Source of the DNA: Chloranthus sessilifolius
Lineage: Eukaryota; Streptophyta; Magnoliopsida; Chloranthales; Chloranthaceae
Length of the DNA: 64,000 nt
Direction of reading: 5' to 3'
Assembly (NCBI GenBank): GCA_021018995.1
Contig: CM037592.1
Coordinates: 77,999,301 to 78,063,300, forward strand
Shown piece after piece: positions 10,035 to 21,603 of this stretch. The position numbers and the translations under genes were made by a program. The notes beneath the pieces were generated by a model. It was not told the origin of the DNA. It saw only the letters and a program-made list of their open reading frames with translations, and did not search any database. The stretch's first letter is position 1; every line of letters begins with the position of its first letter.

Positions 10035-11836
10035 ACACACTTTGTGTATAGTAATTTTGTTTGGTTTGAACATATATAAAATAAATAAATAAATTTTTTC
10101 CTATTTTAGAATAGTTTTAATTCTATTTTTTTTCTTTGAACATACTTTGATTATTAGTTTTTAACCATCACATGTGAGTGATGATAGAAAATTTTTGAAT
10201 CCATAAACCTTACGATCCATCGTAGTAGGAGTTCAACCATAAAAAATAGAGCAGTTACGACTCATGTTTATCCCTCTTGTACACTATATCAAAATTGAAT
10301 GTTTGAAATAATACTTTGATTTAAACTATAATATTTAGATTATAGTTTCAAAATCATATAACCAGTGAGCTTTTGGGACTTAATTCCTTTCTTTTCGAGA
10401 GAGACTGCTACCTATTCGAACTCAAAATTATCTTGAACTTCTTGACTGTATGAAATTTCATATTGTTGTAATTCAAATAAAATATTCTATGATTATGATG
10501 ACTTGTTTTTCTATAATTATTTATTCTATGCATCAAAACAATATGGCATTCTTGTTAGTAAATCAGGAAAATGATTAAAGACCCTCTTTTGATTCATTTG
10601 AACCGAAAAGCCAAAATCGTAGAAAAATATTTATCTCTCGAACCCATATTAAAAGCCTAAATCTAATTTCTTTCTACCAAGAATTTATAAACCCTTAATC
10701 ATATGTACCATCCAAAACTTTCAATCTTTTACCCTTATTTTTCTGAGAATTTAGAACAAAAGGGGGAAATAGGGAGTGGAAGGAGTATGCAACAACAGAT
10801 AGGGGAGATGCTGAAAAGGCTACATCTTAAAGAAATAAAAAGAAGAAAATATGAGAAAACAAGAAAAATTGTAAATACGATTCTACAAAAAGAGAAGCAA
10901 AACGCTTCCAACCTGAAAGAAAATTTTTAAGAGGATATCTGAAAAAGAGCGATTCAAGAAAAAGTGATTTACTGGAGAAAAAAAAGTATATGGGAAGAAG
11001 TTATCCAACTTTTTGGATACTTACTAAAGTAGAAAAGAAAGAAAAGAAGACAGGAGAGAGATGAGTTGAATTCTCAGAACTTTTGAATCCTTTCTACCTT
11101 TCTTTGAAACCCTCTTAACCTAATGCCCCATTACAAGCCTAATAAAGATCTTTCTGATTCATGATTTACAAAAACATGAGCTTAGTAGAGATAAGTATAA
11201 TAGATATTATGGATAAACAAGAAATCATATGAATAGAATTGATTATCTTTCTTCATAAGATTCATTCTTTCGTCATTTATCCTTTGAATTATTCATTATA
11301 TACATCATATTGTGAGAACCCAAAAATTTTGATATCTTTTTGAGAGTATGCCACCAGTGAGAGTTTGGATGAAAATGTTTTCTAAATCTATAGTTTAGAG
11401 AAACCTATGATGAATAAATTGTTCGCTGATATGCACACACTCCAGGCCTAATGTGAATTGAAATTGTTGAGTTCTGATCAGGCACAATTGTTAGGACGGA
11501 GAGCAACGGCTGATGAAATCATACTTGTGAAAATTACAACAACCATGTGATGATTAACTAGGTAGTGTACATAATTAGTCTAGAAATCTTTTATTTCCTT
11601 TAGTTTTAAAAATCTTTTTGAAAAAGCCAAAAATATTTGAAGTTTGTAGGTAACTTCACTAAAAACCTTCAGGAGACTATGACTCCTCCACTAGGAACCA
11701 CCTAGGGGTTGAAAGGCTTGTTGCATCTGCTAAATACAATCGTGCTCCCTACGAAAGTGGCATTTAAATTGTTAGTTTTAGATTAGTTTACTTTTCCTTG
11801 TCTGCTAGGGACTAGCAAAGCTTATGTTTGGGGGTG
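10035..11836 (+). other. 3' noncoding region of T2 with conserved terminal block, hairpin and PPT
   Basis: AT-rich and without a credible gene; a short open frame at 10703-10930 is purine-rich low complexity repeated in T2's second copy, G and B. Landmarks are a TACGAT-CC-ATCGTA palindrome at 10211-10224, the block with CTCCTCCACTAGG and CTACGAAAGTGGCATTTAA at about 11668-11770, hairpin TGCTAG-GGA-CTAGCA at 11803-11817, and polypurine tract GTTTGGGGGTG at 11826-11836. Confidence 0.7.
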
Positions 11837-13331
11837 TGATCAGTCACATAATTTATTGTTTTATCACCCTTAACTTAGTGATGCTAGACCCCAGTTTGCT
11901 ATTAATGAGAAGTTAATGTGCAGATATTTAGAATAGACAATATAATAGAGTAACAATGTTAATCTTCACCAAAATGAACTAAAAAAGTAGTAAGAAACAT
12001 GATCATACACAGATACGATTCAACTGTGTTTAATGCTAGTCTGTAAGCTGGAACAAAGAAGAAATACGATCCATCGTAAGAGAAATTGTAATCTCGAGAG
12101 AGTGAAAGTAGAAGAAAAGAAGAAGAAATCATCTTTACGATTCCTCAAAAGACGCTCAAGATCGAAGGACACGAAGCAAAGATATAATTGATCGTGTTGA
12201 AGAAATCATACTGAATGTAGAGAGAAATCGTAATAATGATTATACGAAACAAAGCTCATCGTTGTTGATCACGTGAACATATGCACCGCCATGTATAGAA
12301 TTAGAAGATCAATCGAATTAGAAATCTGGCAATCCACGAGTCTAAGAAGATTGGCATTAAAGAATCCTGAAGATTTTTGCTGCTGTAAAATAGGAACAAG
12401 TCTTGCATACATCTACCATCCAGAGCAAGGAAGATTAGGATTAGAAGTTTAGTTTTATTAAGAAGCTTTATTTTTAGTTATTTACTTTTATTAGAATTTG
12501 AATAATGTAAACCGACCCCTTATGATCTATAAATAAGAGGGTTGGGCATTAGAGAAAAACTTATCGAATGAACTCTCAGAATCAATTGATGATTGAACTT
12601 AGGTTTTCTTATGATCACCTTAGTTTAGAGAGTAGTTTATAGATCCAAGGAATTCCTAGCATCAATTGACAACTGAGGTTGGAATTCTGAAAGATTGCCT
12701 TAGAGTAGTTTTTATCAAGTAAAATCATCCACAGATTTCTGAAAGCCTTGCCCGACAACTAAAACCGAAGAGTCTGAAAGATCAACCCTTTGGATGGTTC
12801 TACTTTGCTTTCTAATTTAGTTTTATTTTAAACATTTTACTGCTTTGTAAATATCTAAAAGTTCTTGATTTTAATTGACGACTAAAGTCTTGAATTTACA
12901 AATTAGTGTAGAAGTTTTTATTTTGCATCTTCAGTTTTTTTGAGTTTGATTGACGCCCAAATTTATGAAACATTGGTGATTAGTATAAATCTGTGTTGAA
13001 GAATTCTAGTGTTTGATTGATGCTCAAATTCTAGAGGACTGAGATACGGTGTAACGGTATTTTACTTTTGTAAGCATCGGAGAACTGAAGGATTATGATT
13101 GACAACCATAATCTTAAAGTAGAAGGATTTAGATATACTTTTCTCATAATTAGTTTAAAACCTTTCTTTTATTTATATTTTTCAACCTTTAAAAGACAAA
13201 TAAAAGTTTTCTCAAAAAGAAAAAAAAAAAGAAAGTGGAACCTCCCTGTGAGAATGATCCTATACTAGTGCTACAATTTCTGTTTTGCGCCTGCAATAGG
13301 TTAAGGCTAAGTATAATTAAAAGCCTCATCA
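11837..13331 (+). repeat. LTR 1 of T2 (1495 bp)
   Basis: Runs TGATCAGTCAC to CCTCATCA and is preceded by the polypurine tract, so it is a 3' LTR. It contains CpG palindromes such as TACGATCCATCGTA at 12065-12078 and a CTATAAATAAGAGG TATA box near 12528. Confidence 0.85.
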
Positions 13332-15033
13332 ACCATCACATGTGAGTTACGATAGAAAATTATGATTCTATAAACCGCATGACCCATTGTAGTAGGAGTT
13401 CAACAATCAAAAATAGAGTAGTTACAATTCATGTTTAGCCCTCTTGTACATTGTGTCAAAATTGAATGTTTCAAACTATACTTCATTTAAACTGTAATAT
13501 TTAGATTATAGTTTTGAAATCATATAACCAATGAGCTTTTGGGACTTAATTCATTTCTTTTTTAGAGAGACTAGTACCTATTCAAACTCAAAAAATTTCT
13601 TGAACTTCTTGACTGCATGAAATCTCATATTGTTGTAATTCGAATCAAATATTCTATGATTATAATGACTTATTTTTCTAGAACTGTCTATTCTATGCAT
13701 CAAAACAATATGGCATTGTTGTTAGTAAATCGTTTAAATGATTAAACGCTATCTTTTGATTTGTTTGAGCCAAAAATCTCAAAGAAATATTTATCCCTTG
13801 AACCCATATTAGAAACCTAAACCAAATTTCTTTGTACCAAAAATTTATAAACCCTTAACGGCATATACTACCCAAAACTTTATATCTTTTACCCTCATTT
13901 TTCTGAGAATTTAGAACAAAAAGGGAGAAATAGGGAGTGAAAGGAGTATGCAATAATAAATAAGGGACATGCCAAAAGGGGATACATCTGAAAGAAAGAG
14001 ACTTTCTGAAGAAAATAATATGGGAGAAAAAAGAAGAAAAATAGTAACTACGACTCTATGAAAAAGAGAAGCAAAAAGCATCCAAAACTGAAGAAAATAT
14101 TCAAGAGGATATCTGAAAAAGAGAAGCAAAAACGCTTCTAAATCGAAAGAAAAAAAGAGTTACTGAGAAAAAAAATATATATGGGAAGAAGTTATCCAAC
14201 TTTTTGGATACTTATTGAAAAAAGAAAAAAAAAAAGAGAAGAAGATAGGAGAGAGATGAACTGAATTCTCAGAACTTTTGAATCCTTTCTACCATTCTTT
14301 TGAAACCTCTTAACCCAAAGCCTCATTACATGCTGAATAAAAACCTTTCTGATTCATAATTTATAAAAACATGAGCCTCGTAGAGATATGTATAATAGAT
14401 ACTATGGATAAACAAGAAAGCATATGAATAGAATTGATTATCTCTTTTCATGAGATTCATTCTTTTGTAAATTATCCTTTGAAGTATTCATTATATACAT
14501 CATATTGTGAGAACCTAAAAATTTTGATTTCTTTTTTAGAGTATGCCAACAGTGAGAGTTTGGATGAAAATGTTTTCTAAATCTACAGTTCACAGAAACC
14601 TATGATGAATAAACTGTTCACTGATATGCACACACTCCAGGTCTAATATGAATTTAAATTGTTGAGTCTTGATCAAGGATAACTGCTAAGATGGAGAGCA
14701 AGGGTTGATGAAATCATACTTTTGAAAATTACAACAACCATGTGATGATTAACTAAGTAGTGTACAGAATTAGTATAGAAATCTTTTTGTTTCCTTTTTT
14801 TTTTTTTAAATCTTTTTAAAAATGCCAAAAATATTTAAAGTTTGTAGGTAACTTTACTAAAACCTTCAGGAGGCTATAACTCCTCCACTAGGCATCACCT
14901 AGAGGTTTAAAGGCTTGTTGCATCTGGTAAATGCAATTGTGCTCTCTACGAAAGTGGCATTTAAATTTTTAGTTTTAGATTAATTTATTTTTTCTTGTTT
15001 GCTAGGGACTAGCAAAGATTAAGTTTGGTGGTG
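13332..15033 (+). other. Truncated second internal region of T2
   Basis: Starts directly after LTR 1 with AACCATCACATGTGAG, which matches position 10164 of the first copy, so leader, gag and the aORF are deleted here. It then runs parallel to 10164-11836. Block at about 14863-14965, perfect 8-bp hairpin TTTGCTAG-GGA-CTAGCAAA at 14998-15016, degraded polypurine tract at 15023-15033. No gene. Confidence 0.8.
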
Positions 15034-16431
15034 TGATCAGTCACATAATTTACCATTTTATCACCCTTAACTTAGTGATGCTAGACCCCAGTTTGCTCCT
15101 AATGAGATGTTAATGTGAAGATATTCCGAACAGACTACAGAATAGAGACAAAGTATTAACTTTGCTAAAATGAACTCAAAAAGTAGTAAGAAACATGATC
15201 ATGTGCAGATACGATTCAACCGTGTTTAACGCTAGCCTGTAAGCTTAAAGAAAGAAGAAATGTGATCGGTCGTAAGAGAAATCGTAATCTTAAGAGAGTG
15301 AAAGAAGAAGAAAAGAAGAGAAATCTTCTTTACGATTCCTCAAAAGACGCTCAAGACTGGAGGACACAAAGCAAGGATGCAAACGATCGTGTTGAAGAAA
15401 TCGTACTAAAAGAAGAGAGAAATCGTAATTACGATTGTATAAAAATTAAAGCTACTGCTACTGCTGTTCATGTGAAGATATGCACCGCCATGTAAAGAAT
15501 TAGAAGATTTCTTAAATTAGAAGGCTGGCAACCCACGGATCTGAGAAGATTGGCGAAAGACTCCTAAAGATCTCTGCTACTGAAAATAAGGAGAAAAGTC
15601 CTGCAGGCATCTACCATCCAAAGCAAGGACGATAGGATTAGAAGGTTTTATTTTTAGTAGTTTTGTTTTAGTAGAATTCGAATAATGTAAACCGACCCCT
15701 TTTGATCTATAAATAAGAGGGCTCGGCTTAGGAGAAAAAGTTATCCAAGGATTTCTCAACATCAATTGACAACTGAGATTGGAATTGTGGAAGATCACCT
15801 TAGAGTAGTTTTTATCAAGTAAAATCATCCACAAATTTCTGAAAGTCTTGCCTAACAACCAAGACCAAAGAGTCTGAAAGATCAACCCTTTGGATGGTTA
15901 TACTTTGCTTTCTAGTTTAGTTTTATTTTATGCACTTTTCATGCTTTATAAACATCTAAGAATTCTTGATTTTAATAGACGACTAAAGTCTTGAATTTGC
16001 ATATTAGTATAACAGTTTTAATTTTTCATCTTCAGTTTTCTTGAGTTTGATTGACGCCCAAATTTCTGGAAGATTGTTGATTAGTATAATTCTGTTTGGA
16101 GGAAATCTAGTTTTTAATTGATGCCAAAATTCTAGAGGACTGAGATACAATATAATAGTATTTTACTTTTGTAAGCATCCAAGAACTGAAGGATTATGAT
16201 TGACGACCATAATCTAGAAGTAGGAGGATTTAGATTTACTTTTCTCACAATTAGTTTAAAAACCATTCTTTTATTCATATTTCTCAACCATTAAAAGACA
16301 AATAAAAGTTTTCACAAAAGAAGGAAAAAGAAAGATTGACCCTCCCTGTGGAAACGATCCTATATTAGTGCTACAATTTCCATTGTACGCTTGCAATAGG
16401 TTAAGGCTAAGTACAAATTAAAGCTGTATCA
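15034..16431 (+). repeat. LTR 2 of T2 (1398 bp)
   Basis: Starts TGATCAGTCACATAATTTACC and ends GCTGTATCA. Parallel to LTR 1 throughout but about 100 bp shorter because of internal deletions. Sequence after 16431 does not continue the element. Confidence 0.85.
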
Positions 16432-18006
16432 GGGAGGAGTATAGGCTGCTGGAGAATAGTCAGGTGTTCACTTTCCACTCCTCAACTCTTCATCAAACTG
16501 CATTTCATTTATCTTCCAAGGGTGTGGTTAATGGTGCGGAAGGCAGTGAGGAGTGTTCTGTTTGGGGGAGAGGCGAGACTCTGATTGAAGGTGGTTACCC
16601 GAGGGCCAATCTTTATTGAATTAATCTTTAGCGCCTTGGACTGTCGCTACCAGTGTCAGTCCGTGTCTAGATTTTTCCTAGGTTTCATCTTTTATGTAAT
16701 TAGTTTTCCTTTCCATGCAATATCTATAAATATTTTATTCTTTATATAAAAATTTCTTTTGTTTATTATTTTTATTATTTCTAATTTTTCTTTATGATAC
16801 CGTTTCTGTGCGATCACGTCGGATGTAATTTCTCCTAAGTTTGGGGGAGATTTTTGAATGATTTTTGTAGATTTTATGCTCAGTACACGCATCACATTTG
16901 GTATAAAAAAATTTAGTATCCCCTGTTTCTGTGAATAATGAGGACATTCTCCTATTTTAGTTTGACGGTACACACTCTGTGTATATTAATTTTGCTTATT
17001 TTGTAGATTGAGAAAAAAAAAAAAGAAATTTATGTTAAGATTTATTCTTAAATTTTTAGGTTTATTAGTTTGTTCTTTTGTTTTTTTTATCTGTTAACCA
17101 TCACATGTGAGTTAAGATTAGAAAAAAATTACGATTCCAAAAGCATAACCATCATCTTAGCCGAAGTTCAAACATAAAAAATAGAAGCATTTACGATTCA
17201 TGTTTAGTCCATCGATACACTATATCAAAATTGAATGCTTGAAACTATATGTTGCTTTAAACTGCAACATTTAGATTATAGTTTAAAAATCATATAACCA
17301 GTGAGCATTTGAACTTATTTCCTTTCTTTTTCAGAGAGACTGCTGCTTATTCGAATTCTAATTTTGTTGAACTTCTTGACTGTGTTCCAATGAAATCTCA
17401 TATTGCTATTAAATTGAATCAATTATTCTATGATTATGTTGAATATTTTTCAGGAACTGTTTAATATATGCATCAAAACAATATGGCATTCTTGCTAGTA
17501 AATTGTGAAAATGATTTAGGGCTATCCTTTGATTCGTTTGAGCCAAAATTCCAAAATCCCAAAAATTAATTTACCTCTTATATTAGAGCCTAAACCGAAT
17601 TTCTTTGTACCAAAAATCTTATAAACCCTTAACCATATGTACTACCCAAAGCTTTCGGTCTTTTTACCCTTGTAATTATGAGAATTTAGAACAAAGGAAA
17701 AAATAGGAGAGTGGAAGGATTACGCAAGAACAAAAAAGGGAATGATAAAAAAGGGTACAACTGAGAAAGAAAGAAAATTCTGAAAGAAAAATATGGGAGA
17801 AAAGTATGAAAAAGTAAAGAAAAAAAGAATTGAACCTACGATTTTGCAAAAAGAATAGCAAAAAGATTCCAAATAAAAAATATTCAAGAGGAAGTCTGAA
17901 AATGAAACTGAAAGAAAAAGGGATTTACTGAACAAAAAAAAATGTATATGGGAAGAAGTTATCCAACTTTTTGGATACTTACTGAAGTAAAAAAAAATAG
18001 AAGAAA
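16432..18006 (+). mobile_element. G: fragment of an Athila-like element, host of both T2 and A
   Basis: From about 16668 (TCTAGATTTTTCCTAGG) the segment parallels B's 3' region at 54006 onward and T2's at 9990 onward, including a degraded internal box at 16940-16970. It stops abruptly at 18006 where LTR A begins, before its own terminal block and LTR, which must lie right of A outside the window. 16620-18006 holds no gene. Confidence 0.7.
16434..16620 (+). pseudogene. Possible C-terminal tail of G's ORF, unrecognised
   Basis: One frame is open from the T2 junction to a TGA near 16617, about 60 codons, in a stretch that looks more GC-rich than its surroundings. It contains SEECSVWGRGETLIEGG. 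By position it would be the end of G's aORF, but it does not resemble the SSPSE ends of T2 and B. I do not recognise it; it may be captured sequence or chance. Confidence 0.3.
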
Positions 18007-19067
18007 TGTCACACCCTGCAATTCTCGAACTTGAAGACACTGGCAGTACGTGCTCATTCCCCGTGCCCATGTACAATTGACACTTCAAATTGTAATTGAG
18101 CAAACCACGGCGATGTTGGTGTACTAGTATCACTGTGTACGCGTATTAGGTGGCGTGGGTCTTGACCAGACCCTTCTGAGCACCCTGGAGTGCCTTAGTT
18201 TTTTATTGTGTCTTAAGGACTAGTACACTGATAGAGAAGTACTATCAATACACAGAATCAGAACCCATTAATTAACAACCCATGTGATCAAGACCCAATA
18301 GTTAATCAACCCAATGATTAAGACCCATTAATAAAAACCTTGAGATAGACCTGTTAGTTATCAGCCCAAGAGCGATTAATATCCAATAGTTGTGGCCTTA
18401 TGATAGACCCACACACCAAGTTGTGTGAACTGGTTCCCCACTGGATTAGAAACCCAAAGTATAAAACCTAACTCCCACGCATAAACTGCATGGGAGTCAA
18501 AATTGGAGTCTTAGAGTGAATAGAAAGTTGGGTCCTCTTCTTCCTTTTTATTTTCCACTTTCAGAAGCCTCCAAACCAATCGATCTCTTTGAACCGTCCG
18601 ATGAAACCCAAAGACTGGGATATAAAAATCATCTCTAACCCGATCGTCATAATGATCTACCGAGCATCAAACTCTTACGATCAAGAAAATCGGATGGTGG
18701 AGTACTTAAACCACGAGACATCTCCTCACCGAAGATCGGAGACTTCGTATGGAAAGAATTCGCTAAGGTGAATCTCTTCACGTTGTCCTATGAACCTCAA
18801 TTTCTTAGAATTAGGGTATGTTTACTCGTATCCGGGCCGCATGCAAAGAAACTTCCGAAGATTCGAAGCGTGAGAGGCCTTGTTATCGAATTCCTTGGTC
18901 ACGATCTTTAGGAAGCTGCATGTGTGACCAAATTAGGATAGAAAGTCATGAGATTGCTTTCTAACAAGAAAATTTAGGTTAAATCCATGTTGGACTAGAA
19001 ATGGTGTTAGAAAAAGTAGAGTTTCAATTTTGGAAGAAAAGACCAAAATCATGGGGAGTTCAGCAGG

Positions 19068-19232
19068 CCCGTCGCGGCGACCTTAAGTCTCATTGTAGTG
19101 AGAAAGGACCTGAAGCACTCGCCGTGGTGAGTGCTACCTTGAAATTCAGGCCATTTTGGCTCTAGAATTTCTCGCCGTGGTGAGAAGGCCTTAAGTCATG
19201 TGGCACCTAAGAACCTTGCCGCGGCGACCTTG
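19068..19232 (+). repeat. CGCCGTGG / CGCCGCGGCGA motif group in LTR A
   Basis: Four related CpG motifs: GTCGCGGCGACCTT, CTCGCCGTGGTGAG twice, and TGCCGCGGCGACCTT. This is A's counterpart of the arrays in the other LTR families. Confidence 0.6.
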
Positions 19233-19709
19233 TAGCTTGTTGAGTGAGGTACCCCTATTTTGTGAGTTGGATTTTTGTGCCATTTAAGCTGTGTGTATGT
19301 CCTTGCTTAGGCCTTGTATGGTTGATTAATACATAGATTATGTACCATGTACTATCTAGGGCAATTACGAGAAACAATTGTGAAGGAATTCGCTTCAATT
19401 CCTGCCTTTTGATTTGTGAGATTCCGACACTAAAGTAGGGAAGATTATCTTGCCCGATTACTTGTTTTCTTGAATTCATGTCATTAATTCAAATAGTAAA
19501 TACTTGATATTTCCTACAACTGCTACGTAAAATCTTGACATGTTTTGAAGATTATAAATTAGATTTTCATACGTGATTTGCATACTTTTGATACTCAACA
19601 TCTTGTTATGTTATTCTATTTGATCCAATAAGTTTCAAGCTTCTAAATTTGAATTGTATCGTTGTTACCTACTTTGTGTACGTGCTCGCATCTTGTATCT
19701 CCGTTATGG

Positions 19710-19978
19710 CTCGGATAAGTGACCCTGTTAATGTAGCTTAGGGGCATGATGCTCTCGGTTCAAGTAACCATGTTAACTTAGCTTAGGGGCTTGATATTTC
19801 GGTTGAAGTGACCATGTTAGCGTAGGTCAAGGGCTTGATTTCTAGGTCCAAGTGATCCTGTTAACGTAGCTCAGGGGCTTGACCTTTCTCAGTTCAAGTT
19901 ACCCTGTTAACGTAACTCAGGGCTTGACATCTCGGTTGAAGTGACCCTGTTAATGTAGCTCAGGGGCTTGACATCTTG
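19710..19978 (+). repeat. Six tandem repeats of about 45 bp in LTR A
   Basis: Each unit reads roughly CGGTTGAAGTGACCCTGTTA then GTAGCTCAGGGGCTTGACAT. Units differ by several bases, so the array is old. Confidence 0.88.
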
Positions 19979-20220
19979 ACATGCTTTGAATTCTTATTAT
20001 GCATTCTCATGATTCATTTCCTTGAATTGTTCCAAAGTTTCTTGTTACATTTTGTTTGATTCGATATGCATTACTTTAAGCATGATTAATTGCATTCATG
20101 ATATGAACTATTTCTGACACTATAGTTAAATGTCTTGATTTCTTTAAAATTGCTTTATTTATGCATCAAGATTCATGAATGAGAATGCTAAATAGGTAAT
20201 TTAGCACTATTGTTCCCTAT

Positions 20221-20240
20221 TGAGCTTTGACTGTAGCTCA
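20221..20240 (+). other. Conserved LTR stem-loop, A copy
   Basis: TGAGCT, eight-base loop, AGCTCA, followed by CGACTATACGTC. Same position and flank as in T1 and D. Confidence 0.6.
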
Positions 20241-20803
20241 TTCCGCGACTATACGTCACAGCTGTAGGAGCTGATACTGTGAGGGATCTAAAGTAAGAGG
20301 AAGACCCGGATTACAACCCCGAGGACGAGGAAGAACAGCCAGAAGGGTTCTTTCCTTAGTAGTTTTGGGTTGAGAGCTTGGATATTTTTGGATTTTGTTA
20401 TACGATATAGTACTTGTTAATTGAATACGATTGTGTAACTTTGTTCTACTGTTTAGGTGAAGGTTGGCCTTCACCGATGGAGGTATATTTGGTGTATATG
20501 TGAGATGATGGTGATCTTTCTTTTTGGATTTATGTTGCCTTTATGCTTATGGTTATAGCTTTGTTTCTGCTTTGCGCACTTTTCTTCCGCACTTTTGTAA
20601 GCTTACCATTTACGGATGGCCCCGATCCTTCCTATGGTTAAATGTGAGGAAAGATCGAGCTATCAGGAAGTGATTTATGAGCTTCGATATCTTAGTATTA
20701 CTATAACTCAGATCACGTGTGGGATCTGACGGCACGGGTTTTGTGGTAAGGAAATTCATATTGTTATCGATGGTGTAAGAGCCGTAGGATGTACGTCTTA
20801 CAG

Positions 20804-20818
20804 GCATTCAGAGCTATG
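20804..20818 (+). other. Degraded primer binding site of A
   Basis: GCATTCAGAGCTATG resembles TGGTATCAGAGCTATG, the tRNA-Met type site with its usual 3' extension, right after the LTR end. Confidence 0.65.
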
Positions 20819-20916
20819 ACTTAGGATCGAAGAAATGACATTAGGTTCAGCCATTCTATAGACTCTAGCATTAGGGTAAATCTGACTTAGCATTTGCTTG
20901 GTCATGACAGGTCAAG

Positions 20917-21603
20917 ATGCCTCCACGGCGGGGAAGACCAAGGATCGTAAATATTAGAGACACCATAAATGGTGAAGGATTAGCCTCGGGATCAAACGCA
21001 ATCCCAGTAAACAACACTAACAATGCATCTAGAGTGGGAAACAACATTGGAATGTCCCCAGAGACAACAATAACCAGCAGCTCCTCGAAACCATGGTTAA
21101 CACCATGGCGATATTGGCTGAGCGAAGGCAGCCATCTGGTTTCCAAGACTTCCGGAGATTGAGGCCTCCAAGCTTTTATGGGCAAGCCGATCCGATGGAA
21201 GCTAAGAAATGGTTAAACCAAATTGAGAAGGTGCTGTAGAGAGTCTATTGTACGGAGGAAGAGAAGGTGAGTTGGGCATCGTTCCAACTAGAAGGTGAAG
21301 TAGACCCTTGGTGGAAATTTGTTGAAAGGACTAGAGCGCCAGGGACACCTTGGACATGGGTCGAATTCACTGAGGCTTTTTATGAGAAGTACTTCCCGAC
21401 ACTAGAGAGGTGCCAATTAGAAATCCAATTTGCAAACCTAGTACAAGGGAAAATGAGCGTGCGAGAATATGAGACTGAATTCACTCATCTATCATGGTTC
21501 GCACCAGCGCTAGTGGCTACCAAATTGATGAAGACACAAAAGTTTGAGTATGGCCTAAAACCGGTCATTAAAGAGTTGATATCTCTGTTTGAGGCGACGA
21601 CCT
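20917..21603 (+). pseudogene. gag of A, 5' part, interrupted by B
   Basis: Opens MPPRRGRPRIVNIRD, the standard start of this clade. A frameshift near 21130 separates it from the capsid part, which has FQDFRRLRPPSFYGQADPME, a stop near 21237, then SWASFQLEGEVDPWWKFVERT, TWVEFTEAFYEKYF and GKMSVREYETEF. The frame runs into B's LTR at 21604 after LFEATT and resumes at 57654 in the same protein region. B's target duplication (21599-21603) is the last gag sequence here. Confidence 0.88.
21599..21603. repeat. Left target duplication of B (GACCT)
   Basis: Pairs with GACAT at 57649-57653 (4 of 5 bases). Removing B and one copy restores A's gag frame. Confidence 0.85.

Larger units (their letters stand above)
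9321..16431 (+). mobile_element. T2: Athila-like compound element with two LTRs and a truncated internal copy
   Basis: From T1's edge the plus strand shows the end of a coiled-coil aORF, a 3' noncoding region, an LTR (11837-13331), a second 3' noncoding region lacking its 5' part (13332-15033) and a second LTR (15034-16431). The LTRs begin TGATCAGTCACATAAT, as in B, and each is preceded by the shared hairpin and polypurine tract. The 5' half lies left of T1, outside the window. Sequence after 16431 belongs to G. Confidence 0.8.
18007..20802 (+). repeat. 5' LTR of A (2796 bp)
   Basis: Runs TGTCACACCC to GTCTTACA, directly before the primer site. Contains GTATAAAA near 18459, a CGCCGTGGTGAG array, six 45-bp tandem repeats (19710-19978) and the chromoviral stem-loop (20221-20240). 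Confidence 0.85.

Noticed and set aside
10703-10930. 75-codon basic ORF in T2 3' region
   Set aside because: The homologous stretches in T2's second copy, G and B do not keep the frame; it is AG-rich low complexity.
11832-16436. GGGTG before LTR 1 and GGGAG after LTR 2 as a target duplication of a short element
   Set aside because: The GGGTG is part of the polypurine tract that precedes every 3' LTR of this family, so the near match is expected by chance.
17676-18133. Minus-strand Phe/Ser-rich ORFs, possibly membrane protein
   Set aside because: Complement of purine-rich noncoding sequence repeated in T2 and B, and it crosses the G/A junction at 18007.
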